The notes under the pieces are model-generated. The model made no database searches. It saw nothing but the letters and a program-made list of their open reading frames with translations, and was not told the origin of the DNA. A stretch of 64,000 nt of DNA from Dermacentor variabilis (taxonomy: Eukaryota > Arthropoda > Arachnida > Ixodida > Ixodidae): contig NC_134569.1 of NCBI RefSeq assembly GCF_050947875.1, positions 201,634,627 to 201,698,626 on the forward strand. Direction: 5' to 3'. This document shows positions 22,263 to 33,190 of this stretch, in pieces. A program made the translations under genes and the position numbers. Position 1 is the first letter of the stretch; the number at the start of each line of letters is the position of its first letter.

Positions 22263-23919
22263 CACCGCCGACCAAAGCAACCCCGGCGCCGGAAATCATT
22301 CTGCATTTCTTCTAGAATGTCTTTTTCGTGCTCGCAAAAGCATTTCACCGCGAACATTGCGAACTCGGGAGTGATTTTTCGACAACATCCATGCAGCGGA
22401 AGTCACATAACGCAAGCAGCCCCATCCGAGCACAAAGTTTCGTGGGCGTTTTCATTGCGAACGGGCTCGCCCGAGCATCTTGCGGAGGCCGCGGAATCTA
22501 CGGAGGGCATGGATCTCAATTCCGAAACTTTATGGGTATAAATTTCTCATAAACTTTTGATGTGAAAGGTGCATTGGCATTTCTAAAGTTGTACCTTCAA
22601 TTTTCATTTGCGGAACTTTGTTGCTTTAATGCTGTTATAAACATTTGACGCCAAAGGTGTATTGACTTTTCTAAAGTGGTACATCGGAACGTACAACCAG
22701 GCAAGCCAAATCAATGCACTATCAGACAAGTTGACAAAGCACGCAGCGAGGTCCGATGAGGCGAAGCGTTGTGGTGGTTCATTTGTACCGCCATCTCACA
22801 TAAAAATATCAACTTTTTTTTTTTCACCTACTCCAAAGCATCCATGTCATGACACTAAAGCCAGCAAAGGTAGCTACGTTCTTATTTATTTTTTCTACTT
22901 TGACTTTTATTCACGAGGAAACATTGAGCCTCGTCAATTTTTTTTTGTTCTCGCTACGCGACCCGCGGGCTGCCAGAGCCAGTGAGAGCGCATGAGTTTT
23001 TCTCGTGTTGCCTCGACCACCGGCCGGCGCACTTCGGTGTGCGTTCGGTTTTTTCTGGTCGAGTGTATTTTCAACTAGCATAGTTTTGGACGCTTCCTGG
23101 CTAGCAAAAGAGAAAAAGAAACAATGGTCGCTCGCCGCCCTCGCAGTGGGGACTCGACGGATTGCACCGCGTTCGCTTGAGAGGAATATCTCCGGAAAGT
23201 CTTGTCTAGCCGGTGTAGGATACCGAGCAGTATGCGTATGGTTCTCGGTGGACCAAACGTCTCGGTGCCCCGCCCCACAAAAGGAAAAAAAAAAACATTG
23301 TTGTGGCGCAGGGAATTGTCGGATGGTGAAAGTTCTATTTTGTTACTTCTTCTTTTGTGGAAAGGAAAGCAATGGGCCACGGGACGCTTCACTTGCCGGA
23401 TGATCTTATTATATTATCGCGATAGCAATTATGCAGACACTACCGGCGCATTTCTGCCGTTGCCGTCACCCTCACCTTCCGCATATAGACCAATGGCGAT
23501 AACATCGGGACCGCGCGCCTCATGCTATATGTTCGAAAGAAAGCATAGGGGGGACGGTGGCATGGGTGGGCCGAAGATGGTAGCTTAGTCTTTTGTGCGC
23601 AAAGGAGAAAAGCGGGGAGGAAGCGCGCCGCCTTCCGTCGCGGCGATATATCGGGGGGAGTGGGTGGATGGAATGGGGGCGGGATCTAGGATTCCGTGAA
23701 TCTGTGATTGCGCAACGTGTTTATTTGCCTTATTTGATCCATTATATACACTGAATTTTTCTTAGATACGCAGATTTATTGGAGACTTATACGTACATTT
23801 AGATATCTTGTTGCGAGGTTTTGTGTATACGTGCAACGAACTTTGTTTCCAATGACACTTTTTGCCCTTTATCAATCTGTATCTTCGCATTTATATATTC
23901 CATTGTATCTTAGCATTTG
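22263..23919. other. Non-coding; overlapping open frames 23005-23588
   Basis: Two plus-strand open frames (23005-23403 and 23202-23588) overlap each other and a minus-strand one. None has a recognisable domain, and their compositions follow the local GC content. I do not call a gene. Confidence 0.4.
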
Positions 23920-25207
23920 TAATGAACGAGAGCGAGTCAAATAAAAGTGAGTCTACCCACCCCGCGCAATAATGGTTCGGTTCATTATCTGCAAAACATG
24001 CGCGTAGCACACAGGCATCTTTCATTTACAAAAGGGACACGCACCTGTAAGGATAAATGTTCTGTAATTCTCTCATACACTGGGTTGAACGTGGTTGCGT
24101 GACGTAATGGACGCTCTAGAAGTTTAGCAGCGTGGTGCCGTGAGGTTTTTCACTAGCTGAAGGTATTTCCTAAAAAGAAATTAGTCGTCGTATCGCTGCC
24201 GTGTACCTAGAACATTTCATTTCATTGGCCACTGTGAAGAGTTGGAGCAAACGGTTCAAAGAAGGACGTGAAAGTTGCAAAGACGATCGTGCAAGCCCAC
24301 CGTGCAATCCCCCCCAAGAAAACTGCAAAGGTTGATGAGCTGATGAGACAAGAACGGACGATAGGCATCGACGAACCGTCCGAGCGTGTGAAGATCAGTC
24401 ACGGTTCCGTACACGCCATAATTGATGAACATCTCGGTTATCGGCTCTTGCGTGCACAATGGATGCCCAAGATTTTGAAGCACCGCCAGACGAAGGTTCT
24501 GCGCTGTCTTGACTCATCTGTTCCGGTATCAGAATGAGGGTGATGACGTCGTTTCTGCACTTGTGACCGGGGACGAATCAAGGTGCCACTACTACGAGCC
24601 TGAAACACGACGGCAAGGCTTACAGTGGAAACATTCGAATTCACAACCCCCAAATAAAACAAAGGCCGTCATTTCCTCTGGAAAGGTGTCGTTGACTTCT
24701 TTTCGATCGTCAGGGGCCATTACTGATAGAATTTGCTAAATTTTGAGAGACTATCAATTCTTTCGGATGTTGTGAAACGCGGGATGGGCTACGTGTCGCA
24801 ATCAAGAACAAACGACGTGGAAAATTGACTAATGTGGTCATCTTGTTCTACGACATTGCCCGTCCCCACGTCGCTGGTGTGGTTAATATAAAACTGGCGA
24901 AGTTCAAGTGGGAAACGCTGCAATATCCGCCATAAAGCTCAGACCTGTGGCCTTGCGACTTCCACATTTTGGGGTAACTGCAAAAAACAGCTCAAGGGAA
25001 CCAGATTCTTGTCAGATGACGACGTGAAAGAGACAGTTGCAGACATTTTGGAGCAGCAACCCAATGAGTTTTATGAGTCGGGAATCACGCGACTCGTTAG
25101 TCAATGGGACAAATGTCTAATTGCTCATGGATACTTCTTTTAAATAAAGTAATCCGTTTGTCCTATATTCGCATTGGATCACTTTCATTTGACTCACCCT
25201 TGTATAT
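23920..25207 (+). mobile_element. mariner-family DNA transposon, decayed
   Basis: Terminal inverted repeats are recognisable: the left end has GAGTCAAATAAAAGTGA (about 23934-23950) and the right end, reversed, has GAGTCAAATGAAAGTGA (25179-25195). The length of about 1.29 kb is normal for mariner. The interior encodes a broken transposase on the plus strand. TA target duplications at the exact tips are plausible but not certain. Confidence 0.9.
24105..25140 (+). pseudogene. mariner transposase (D34D), broken
   Basis: In order: a helix-turn-helix part with TVKSWSKRFKEGRESC (about 24225-24280), then a linker and second HTH region in another frame (24268-24537). The catalytic domain follows, with VTGDESRCHYYEPE near 24565 (first Asp, in GDE). 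The second Asp is in YDIARPHVAG (codon 24852-24854) and the third in WPCDFHI (codon 24957-24959). Exactly 34 codons separate the last two Asp codons, the D34D spacing of true mariners. A TAA stop lies between them near 24934, and several frameshifts are present. The enzyme once cut and pasted the element at TA dinucleotides; this copy is dead but could be mobilised in trans if its ends survive. Confidence 0.92.
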
Positions 25208-26034
25208 TTTGCAGAACTCCTGCTTTTTATACGCGCTCTTTGTTGTGACTATAATTTCAGTGCAATTGCTCACGATACAGGACCTGCGACCGCTACTCCT
25301 GCGTAATACATTGGAGCAAATGACAGCGTCACTGAGATTTTTCACTGGCCGTTGCGTGTGTGCAAGAAAGTAAACAAAGTTCTTGAATGACAAAGTTTCA
25401 TTAACATATTTGTCCTCAAGTGGTTCATTTGATGGGCTTTACATTTCTCATATCAGCGGCATGCAATGGTTTGCTGGTTTCGAACTGATATAGTTCTAAA
25501 GTTCATGTGATATTTTCTTTACTCACCAAACAGACAAAAACTTAGAAGCATTGATATCAGTTACTTTGGGTACAATTTTGGCACATAAGAGTATATTCTT
25601 TTCTTTAAAAACTAATCATTTTACTTGTTTTGACAGTGCGTAGCGTTCAAGAATTCGTTTGCAGCATCCTTGGCAATAGCAATGCATTTATTGTTCACGT
25701 ATTTGATCCCTCGACAAATTGTTTCAGAGGAAGCTTTAGCTCGGGCCCTAACTTAAACTACGAACTTAAACGGCATCGCTGTTAATAAAGGAGACGTACG
25801 TGTTCCTGTCTTACACCGAAGGGCTAGTTTCCGCAGGATCGTGTCCGTGTGTTAACACAAACTATCATCATCAGGATTGGCTCCAGTGTCGTCGTCGTCT
25901 TGGCGCGGACATGCTCGTGCCACTGCTCCCGCGTTCACTGTGGTCATGAATTAATAATTAAGTAACAGAAACACGTAACCAATTGTACAGCGAATTACAG
26001 CGAAGCGGTTATAGGCTGATTCGTGATTCCTGAT
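25208..26034. other. Non-coding; no feature recognised
   Basis: AT-rich with short open frames only. It separates the mariner from the RTE element. Confidence 0.5.
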
Positions 26035-27422
26035 TAATAAGGATATAGCTGGTAACATACAGGAATTCTATAGCATTACCGAGATGGTGGCAGGTCTCGC
26101 GAAACTTAATAAGAGGTACAAATTGAAGGTCGTACAGGTCTACGCGCCTACATCCAGTTATGATGACCAGCAAGTCGAAGGTTTCTACGAAGACGTGGAA
26201 ACGGCGATGGGTAAAGTCAAAACAAAATACAGTCTACTTATGGTCGACTTCAATGCCAGGGTAGGCAAGAAGCAAGCTGGAGACAAGTCAGCGGGGGAAT
26301 ATGGCATAGGTTATAGGAATAGCAGGGGAGAGTTATTATTAAAGTTTGCAGAACGGAATCATTTGCGGATAATGAATACCTTCTTCAGCAAGGGGGATAA
26401 CCGAAAGCGGACGTGGAGAAGCCCGAATGACGAGACTGGCAACGAGATAGACTTCATACTCGGCGCTAACCCTGCCATCATACAAGATCTAGACGTGCTC
26501 GGCAAGGTGCGCTGCAGTGACCATAGGATGGTGGATGGTAAGAACTCGAATTAGCCTAGACCTGAGGAGGGAACGGAAGAAACTGGTACATAAGAAGCCG
26601 ATGAATGAGCTAGCGGTAAGAGGGAAACTAGAGGAATTACGGCTCAAGCTACAGAACAGGTATTCGGCTTTAACTCAGGAAGAGGACCTTAGTGTTGAAG
26701 GAATGAAAGACAATCTTATGGGTATCATTAAGGAGTGTGCAATAGAAGTCGGTGGTAACTATGCTAGACAGGATACAGGAAAGCTATCGCAGGAGACGAA
26801 AGATCTGATTAAGAAAAGCCAATGCATGAAAGCATCTAACCCTACAGCTAGAATAGAACTGGCAGAACTTTCAATGTAAATCAACAAGCGTAAGACAGCT
26901 GACATAAGGAAGTATAATATGGATAGAATTGAACATGCTCTCAGGAACGGACGAAACCTAAAGGCAGTGAAGAAGAAACTAGGAATTGGCAAGAATCAGA
27001 TGTATGCGTTAAGAGACAAAGCCGGCAATATCATTACTAATATGGATGAGATAGTTCAAGTGGCTGAGGAGTTCTATAGAGATTTATACAGTACCAGTGG
27101 CACCAACGACGATAATGGAAGAGAGAATAGTCTAGAGGAATTCGAAATTCCACAGGTAACGCCGGAAGAAGTAAAGAAAGGCTTGGAAGCTACGCAAAGG
27201 GGGAAGGCAGCTGGGGAGTATCTGGTAACAGCAGATTTGTTGAAGGATGTTGGGCAGATTGTTCTAGAGAAACTGGCCTCCCTGTATACGCAATGCCTCA
27301 TGACTTCGAGCGTACCTGAATCTTGGAAAAACGCTAACATAATCCTAATCCATAAGAAAGGGGACGCCAAGGACTTGAAAAATTATAGACCGATCAGCTT
27401 ACTGTCCGTTGCCTACAAAGTG
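26035..27422 (+). mobile_element. RTE-type LINE, 5' part (endonuclease and RT start)
   Basis: The plus strand begins inside the apurinic-like endonuclease (APE) domain: VVQVYAPTSSYDDQQVEGFY, LMVDFNARVG (the first residue of the GDFN motif is Val) and CSDHRMV. A linker in shifted frames follows (26517-26879), then 26919-27422, which reaches the RT fingers at [16 protein letters not shown]. Coding stops at VAYKV, where a LINE is inserted in the other orientation. The reading frame resumes at 29785 with the next residues. The 5' end is truncated near 26035. Confidence 0.94.
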
Positions 27423-29784
27423 AAGAAGAAGAAGAAGAAACTTTAGTAAAGAATAGTCCGGCAGTTCTTGATGTGGTGGCCTCAGGTGACGGCTCGAAGT
27501 TCTTGGACTCGAGCGGCATCTTTGGCTTGCCGGACGGCCCAGAGCTGGTATGCCAGCTCTGAACTTCTGATAGCCGCCTCCCAGCGGCGGCGACGCCTAC
27601 GGAGAAGGTCCCCGGCGGCTCCCGCATCCGGGGCGGCGTCGGGAAGAACGGAGCTCGAGCCTTGTCCTACTCTGGCAGCAGCCGCGATTCTGGACGCGTC
27701 GCCAACTGAGCTGCTTTGATTACCGTTGTTGCCGGCACACTCCCAGAGCATGTGTCGCAGCGTTGCTCTGTGTCCGCATGTTTTACACGCGTCTGTTGGA
27801 TACAAACTCGGATAGCAGTGGTGTAAGATAGCGGGGCTAGGGTAGGTGTTTGTCTGGAGCAAGCGTAATGTTACGGCCTCGTTCCTGTTCAATTTATCGT
27901 GCGGTGGCGGGAATGTGCGTCTTTCGAGTCTGTAGTGTTGGGTGAGGTCTCTGAACGTGGTTAGGCGATCGCCCCACGCCCAGTGTGTTTCTTGTTGCTG
28001 TGTTTCTGTTGTAGTGTCCCGATCCGGCAGATCCGATGCCCTACTCTCGGGGGCGGAGGCGGCCTCATAATCAGCGGCGGCTCGGCGTGTGAGACCTCGA
28101 GCCGTGGCGTGGGCCGCCTCGTTTCCCGCGAGCGCAACATCGGTGTGTGCCGGGGTCCAGAGGAGGAAGACCGTAGAATTTTGGGGTTGCGAGGGCGAGT
28201 CGCCGTCGTCAGAAATTTGGAGTATGCGGGCCGCTTCCCGCGAGACACGACCACGCGCGAAGCCGCGGATTGCCGCCTGCGAGTCGCTGATCACGATCGC
28301 AGCGTTCGGCACCGCGACGAGTGCTAGGGCTATCGCGGCTTCTTCGGCCGCCTCCGTGTGTCCCGTGGTCACCGTGGCGCTCGCGAGGCACCTACCCGAG
28401 CGGTCTACAACCGCTATCGCGTGCGCGCTTCTCCCTCCTCCATATCGCGCCGCGTCTACGTACACCGCCTCGTTGCTGTTACCAAACTTCTTCTGAAGGT
28501 CGCTTGCTCGTTTGTTGCGCCTCCCGGCGTGGTGCGTCGGGTGCATGTTTTTGGGAAGCGGCGGGATGATCAGGCGGTCGCGAACAGAGGCGGGAACCGC
28601 CGTCTTTTCTCCATGCTGAGTGTGGTACGCGATGCTGAGCGACTCGAGGATGCATCGACCTGCCTTTGTCCTTGATAATCGTTCGTATTGCGCAATGTCG
28701 TGCGCCTCGATTAACTCGTTGAGGGAGTTGTGAACTCCGAGCTCTAGAAACTTGTCGGTGCTCGCGTTGAGTGGAACGCCGACCGCCCTCTTGAAAGCCT
28801 TTCGGATCATGCATTCGACTTTGTTTTTTTCGGACCCGATCCACCTCAGGTAGGGGGCAACATACGTTATGCGGCTTATCGCGTACGCCTGCACGGGACG
28901 GATCGCGCACTCTTCACGCATACCATTGCGTCTATTCGTGATGCGACGCAAGAGTCGGATCGTGTCATCTACCGAACGACGAAGTATTCGCACCGTCTCT
29001 CCGTTATGGCCGTTTGCCTGCAGGTGTAACCCTAAGATTCTAATTTTCTCTACGTGCGGTACGGGAGTACCATCTGCCAATGTAATGCGTATTTTAGAAT
29101 ATTCCCGTTCCTCTTCGCGCAGGGTTTTACGACCTCTCCTTGTGGGTTTGTAGAGTAAGAGCTCGGACTTGGTTGCCGAGCACTCGAGGCCCGTTCCACG
29201 CAAGTAATTCTGAACCGCATCTACTCCTGCCTGCAGCGTTCGCTCGACGTGACCGTCACATCCTCCTCCGGGAACTCAGATGGTGATGTCATCCGCGTAG
29301 AGACTGTGATGTAATCCTTCTACTTCTGTTAATTTCTCGGGTAGACCGAGTAGAACTAAATTAAATAGTAATGGTGATATGACGGATCCTTGCGGCGTGC
29401 CGCACGGACCCGTCTCAAATTCCGGTGATTCCTCGTCGCCGACGACGACGCATGCGCTCCTACCTGTGAGGAAATCTCTAACGTAATTATACATTCTTTG
29501 GCCTAGTCCTAATGTTCTAATTGTTTTTAAGATCGCTTCGTGCTTAACATTGTCAAACGCCTTTTTAATATCTAAGCCTAGAATTGCCTTAGTGGAGCTG
29601 GTAGTGTCGTCAATGATCTGGTGTTTAAGCTGAAGCAATACGTCCTGTGCTGAGAGGTTGCGGCGGAATCCTAGCATGGTGTGCGGGAACGCGTCATGAT
29701 CTTCGAGAAAGTCGGTCACGCGGGTGAGAACTGCGTGTTCCATGACTTTGCCGACGCAAGACGTAAGCGAAATCGGTCTTAGAT
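27423..29784 (-). mobile_element. I-group LINE inserted antisense into the RTE, with 9-bp TSD
   Basis: The insertion is bounded by TACAAAGTG at 27414-27422 and again at 29785-29793, a perfect 9-bp target-site duplication made from RTE sequence. Removing the insert and one duplicate restores the RTE codons VAYKV-FTKII. The element is 5' truncated inside RT (its sense start is NLRPISLTSCVGK at 29784) and ends in (CTT)5 at 27423-27440. It is the youngest datable event in this part of the window, since only one nonsense change interrupts its frame. Confidence 0.97.
27482..29784 (-). pseudogene. LINE ORF2: RT, RNase H, C-terminal zinc finger
   Basis: One minus-strand frame runs from 29784 to 27482, broken only by a TGA at 29276-29278 where relatives have Trp (YADDITIW). 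RT shows GLDIKKAFDNVKHEAI (motif A), GTPQGSVISPLLF and YADDITI with both Asp residues. After RT come a 3' thumb region, then RNase H starting YVDAARYGGGRSAHAI, with EAAEEAAIALAL, ISDSQAAIRGF and WTPAHTDVALAGNEAAH. The last aspartate position reads His. The C-terminus carries CKTCGHRATLRHMLWEC, a C2HC finger found in I-group LINEs. The endonuclease domain is missing because of 5' truncation. Confidence 0.94.
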
Positions 29785-31022
29785 TACAAAGTGTTTACTA
29801 AAATAATCGCAAATAGAATCAGGAACACCTTGGACTTCTGTCAACCAAAGGACCAGGCAGGATTTCGTAAAGACTGCTCAACTACAGACGATATTCACAC
29901 TATCAATCAGGTGATAGAGAAATGTGCGGAATATAACCAACCTTTATATACAGCTTTCATTGATTACGAGAAAGCGTTTACGAGAAACCTGAGCAGTCAT
30001 GGAGGCATTACGGAATCAGGGTGTAAATGAGCCGTATGTAAAAACACTGAAAGATATCTATAGCGGCTCCACAGCCACTGTAGTCCTCGATAAAGAAAGC
30101 AACAAAATCTCAATAAAGAAAGGCGTCAGGCAGGGAGATACGATCTCTCCAATGCTATTCACAGCGTGCTTACAGGAGGTATTCAGAGACCTGGATTGGG
30201 AAGAATTGGGGATAAAGGTTAAGAGAGAATACCTTAGTAACTTGCGATTCGCTGATGATATTGCCTTGCTTAGTAACTCAGGGGACCAATTGCAATGCAT
30301 GCTCACTGACCTGAAGAGGCAAAGCAGAAGAGTGGGTCTAAAAATTGATCTGCAGAAAACTAAAGTAATGTTTAACAGTCTCGGAAGAGAACATCAATTT
30401 ACAATAGGTAGCGAGGCACTGGAAGTGGTAAGGGAATACATCTACTTAGGGCAGGTAGTGGCGGCGGACCCGGATCATGAGACGGAAATAATCAGAAGAA
30501 TAAGAATGGGCTGGGGGGCGTTTGGCAGGCATTCTCAAATCATGAACAGCAGGTTCCCATTATCCCTCAGGAGAAAAGTGTATAATAGCTGTGTCTTACC
30601 AGTACTCCCCTACGGGGCAGAAACCTGGGGACTTACGAAAAGCGTTCTACTTAAATTGAGGGCGACGCAACGATCTACGGAAAGAAGAATGATGGGTGTA
30701 CCGTTAAGGGATAAGAAAAGAGCAGATTGGGTGAGAAAACAAACGCGAGTTAATGACATCTTAGTTGAAATCAAGCAAAAGAAATGGGCAGGGTATGTAA
30801 TGAGGAGGAAAGATAACCGATGGTCATTAAGGGTTACGGACTGGATTCCAAGAGAGGGGAAGCGTAGCAGCGGGTGGCAGAAAGTTAGGTTGGCGGATGA
30901 GATTAAGAGGTTTGCAGGGACAACATGGCTACAATTAGCACACGACCGGGTTGGTTGGAGAAGTATGGGAGATGCCTTTGCCCTGCAGTGGGCGTAGCCA
31001 GGCTGCTGCTGATGATGATGAT
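29785..31022 (+). mobile_element. RTE-type LINE, 3' part (RT and C-terminus)
   Basis: Continuation of the RTE copy after the nested LINE. It starts with FTKIIANRIRNTLDF, then QAGFRKDCSTTDDIH. After a frameshift at about 29990 comes a 332-codon frame (29999-30997) containing VRQGDTISPMLF, FADDIALLSNSGD with intact DD, and the RTE C-terminus ending FALQWA. The tail is CTGCTGCTGATGATGATGATG at about 31004-31022, the (TGA)n end normal for RTE. This is the most complete RTE copy here and is a good reference for the split copy at 14369-16080. Confidence 0.94.
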
Positions 31023-31073
31023 GTTATGGGCTAGTTCCCCCAGGATCTTGTCCATGTGTAGACAAAAAACACC

Positions 31074-31305
31074 CCATACGTAGGCCGATCCCGAAGATAG
31101 TGCAATACCGGGCCGACCCGCGGTGGAGATGAAACAGGCGTTAAGCAGTCTCCATACGTGGGCCGATCCCGAAGACCGTGGAATACCAGGCCGACCCGCG
31201 GCGGAAATGAAGGAGGCTTCGAGCACTCGCCATACATGCGTCGATACTGAAGCTAGTGCGACGCCGTGCCGACCCACCGCGGAGGTGCAGTTCACCATTA
31301 AGGGG
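31074..31305. repeat. Three-unit 78-bp minisatellite, 26 codons per unit
   Basis: Units start at CCATAC at 31074, 31152 and 31230, exactly 78 bp apart; the third is more diverged and fades near 31305. Because 78 is a multiple of three, frames stay open through all units on both strands, giving 26-residue repeats (for example AGRPGIPRSSGSAHVWR on the minus strand). I do not recognise the encoded repeat and see no start or conserved context that would make it a gene. Confidence 0.9.
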
Positions 31306-31408
31306 CCCACAAACACAGCTTCGCTGGCCATCCTTCTTCATAGAGTGGAAGGGCACTGACTTCTTAGAACGAAGCTGTGTATGGCTAGGTTCTGGAAAAA
31401 ATGTGTCT

Positions 31409-32253
31409 GAGAGAGAGAAAACTCCTTTAATGAGCGTAAGGACGGCTTGATTTGCAAAAGTGGTTCCCTCTTCACTGGAATCCATGCACATCTTGACTGC
31501 GACCATTCTCTCAACCAACATGATCTGGTCCGAGAGGCGGGGTCTGGACAGCAGCGTCCCACACTGCACTTGTTGGTGGGGGTGGGGGGTAGAGGAGGCA
31601 AGTCTGGATTTTGTTTGCAATCTATGACATTGTGCCGGAGGGCTGCTAGCTGTTCGCAGTATTTACACTGTTCATCATATTGAGTTGGGAGCATGAGATG
31701 AAGCTTCCTTGGGTGCGGGAACGTGTTGGTTTGAAAAAATCTTAGTGTTGTTATTTGAGTCATCGTCAGCTGTGGATTCGGGGGTGGGAGTGTTCTTCGG
31801 TTGCGTTTGTAGTGAGTGATTTCTTGGTACGTTGTAAGTATAGTGGGCTCTTGTGTGTCCTCCGGGGCGCGGTGGATAAGTTCTCGGGCCTAAGAGTCGG
31901 CGAGTTCGTTGCCCTCCAGTGAGGCGTGAGTGGATGTCCACATTATTTTAACATTTCCTTCTGGCAGCATGCGTTGACTTTTTGGTGCCATCCAGCCCCA
32001 CATAAAGCTCATGCACACTTCTTGGGAACCAGTTAAAATGACTGGTCCCGTAGTCTGTGTGAGGGCTAATCCCACGGCTAGTTCCTCTGCTTCATGTGTT
32101 GTTGCATCAGGCATTGCGGCGCTGATGAGGAGATCCGTACTTGTCGCCACCACGACGGTTTTGTCTCTTTTTCCACGGCATGCGTCTGAATTTGTGTAGA
32201 CCGCCTCCTGGAGGGACCAGTAAGTCTTACCCAGGGCCTTGGCGTCTGCTTCG
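31409..32253 (-). mobile_element. I-group LINE 3' end with (TC)n tail
   Basis: Minus-strand RNase H remnant (31890-32276) with HEAEELAVGLAL and MWTSTHASLEGNELAD, followed by a shifted frame and a C-terminal finger, CKYCEQLAALRHNVIDC (31338-31763). The first catalytic position reads VYTNSD, where an active enzyme has TD. The sense 3' end is (TC)n at 31408-31418. It interrupts repeat R. A diverged target duplication is possible (GTGTCTGA on the left, TGCTTCGC on the right) but not clear. Confidence 0.85.
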
Positions 32254-32380
32254 CGATGTTGACGAAAACAAATCATGTGGGCCGATGCTGTTGATAGTGC
32301 AGAAAAGCTCCAGGCTCAATGGCACATACCCCTGTGGGCTCGGGGACCTATAACGCGTCCTTGAACTACCCTACACACAC

Positions 32381-32754
32381 GTGGGAACCAAATAGGTCTC
32401 AGGTACAAGGGTAAGAACAGATGTTTTCGAAAAAAAATGCTGTCTACAGCGTTTTCAAAAAGGACTGTTAAAACATTTCTGGCTTTCCTGTAATCGACAG
32501 TAGATGTATGTATGAAATGGCAACCTGCAAAGGAGATTTGTTGTAGATGATACTACCCACCATCTTAAAATGGGTGTAGTGCATGTTCGCAACGGCATAC
32601 CCCACCACACCATACCGCACCTCGCCATACTGTGCACTTGTCCACATGGACGCTGCCCAGCTAGAAGAAAAAAAACCGGTTGAAGGCCGCGCGACAGGCA
32701 GCGAAAGATGCCAAGCAGACAGAGCGTACTGTCCAGCTAGAAGAAGAATGAATT
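32381..32754. other. Non-coding
   Basis: No feature recognised. A CCACACCAT/CCGCACCTCGCCAT string near 32605 is low complexity. Confidence 0.45.
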
Positions 32755-32990
32755 GAATTCTGTGGTTTTACGTGCCAAAACCTCGCTTTGATTTGGAGGC
32801 ACGTCGTAGTAGATCACCAGGGGATCTTTAACGTCCCTCCAACGGGCAGGACACGGGTGTTTTTGCATTTCGCCTCCAACGACATGCCACCGGAGCGGCC
32901 GGGATTAGATCCCGCGAGATCGTGCTTAGCAGCGCAACACCACAGCCTTGCCACAGCCGCTAAGCCACCGCGGCGAGTAGAAGCGCCTGA
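32755..32990 (-). mobile_element. tRNA-derived SINE, Ruka-like
   Basis: On the minus strand the element begins with a tRNA head: box A-like TGGCTTAGCGG (about 32974-32964) and box B-like GGATCTAATCC (about 32920-32910), which would form a split RNA polymerase III promoter. A tRNA-unrelated body follows, with ACGTTAAAGATCCCCTGGTG. The tail is GGTTTTGGCACGTAAAACC plus AGAATTCAATTCA. This organisation and body match the Ruka SINE type described from Rhipicephalus ticks. Sequence is well preserved compared with 7505-7742. Confidence 0.85.
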
Positions 32991-33190
32991 AGGAGGCACC
33001 ACACAGCGTGGCGCCATCTCTCGATATGACGCAAAACCAGCGCCGCTGAACTCTCGGGCCGCTGGCGTCTGGCGCTCAGCGCCAGAAGATGACAACTAAG
33101 TGTATCGTACCTTGTATCTACCTGTTTGTACGCCACACCCCTATTGAAAATTACAAATAAATCTTCAGCCTGTTAGCAGTTACAGCTTGA
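32991..33190. other. Spacer, no feature recognised
   Basis: Short sequence between the SINE and the next LINE. Confidence 0.4.

Larger units (their letters stand above)
31022..32380. repeat. Interspersed repeat R, plus-strand copy split by a LINE
   Basis: The left part (31022-31408) includes the 78-bp minisatellite and the segment CAGCTTCGCTGGCCATCC, which recurs in related form at 40857. The right part starts GATGTTGACGAAAAC at 32255. The junction of the two parts corresponds to an uninterrupted stretch on the minus strand at 12500-12680, so the 31409-32253 insert arrived later. Function unknown. Confidence 0.75.

Noticed and set aside
23005..23588. Overlapping 132- and 128-codon open frames
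   Set aside because: They overlap in different frames, share no domain, and a third frame on the other strand is also open.
27482..29203. 573-codon open frame as a host gene
   Set aside because: Contains RNase H and a LINE C-terminal finger and is in frame with RT upstream; it is LINE ORF2.
31074..31305. CRISPR array
   Set aside because: Units are contiguous 78-bp repeats without spacers, in eukaryotic DNA.
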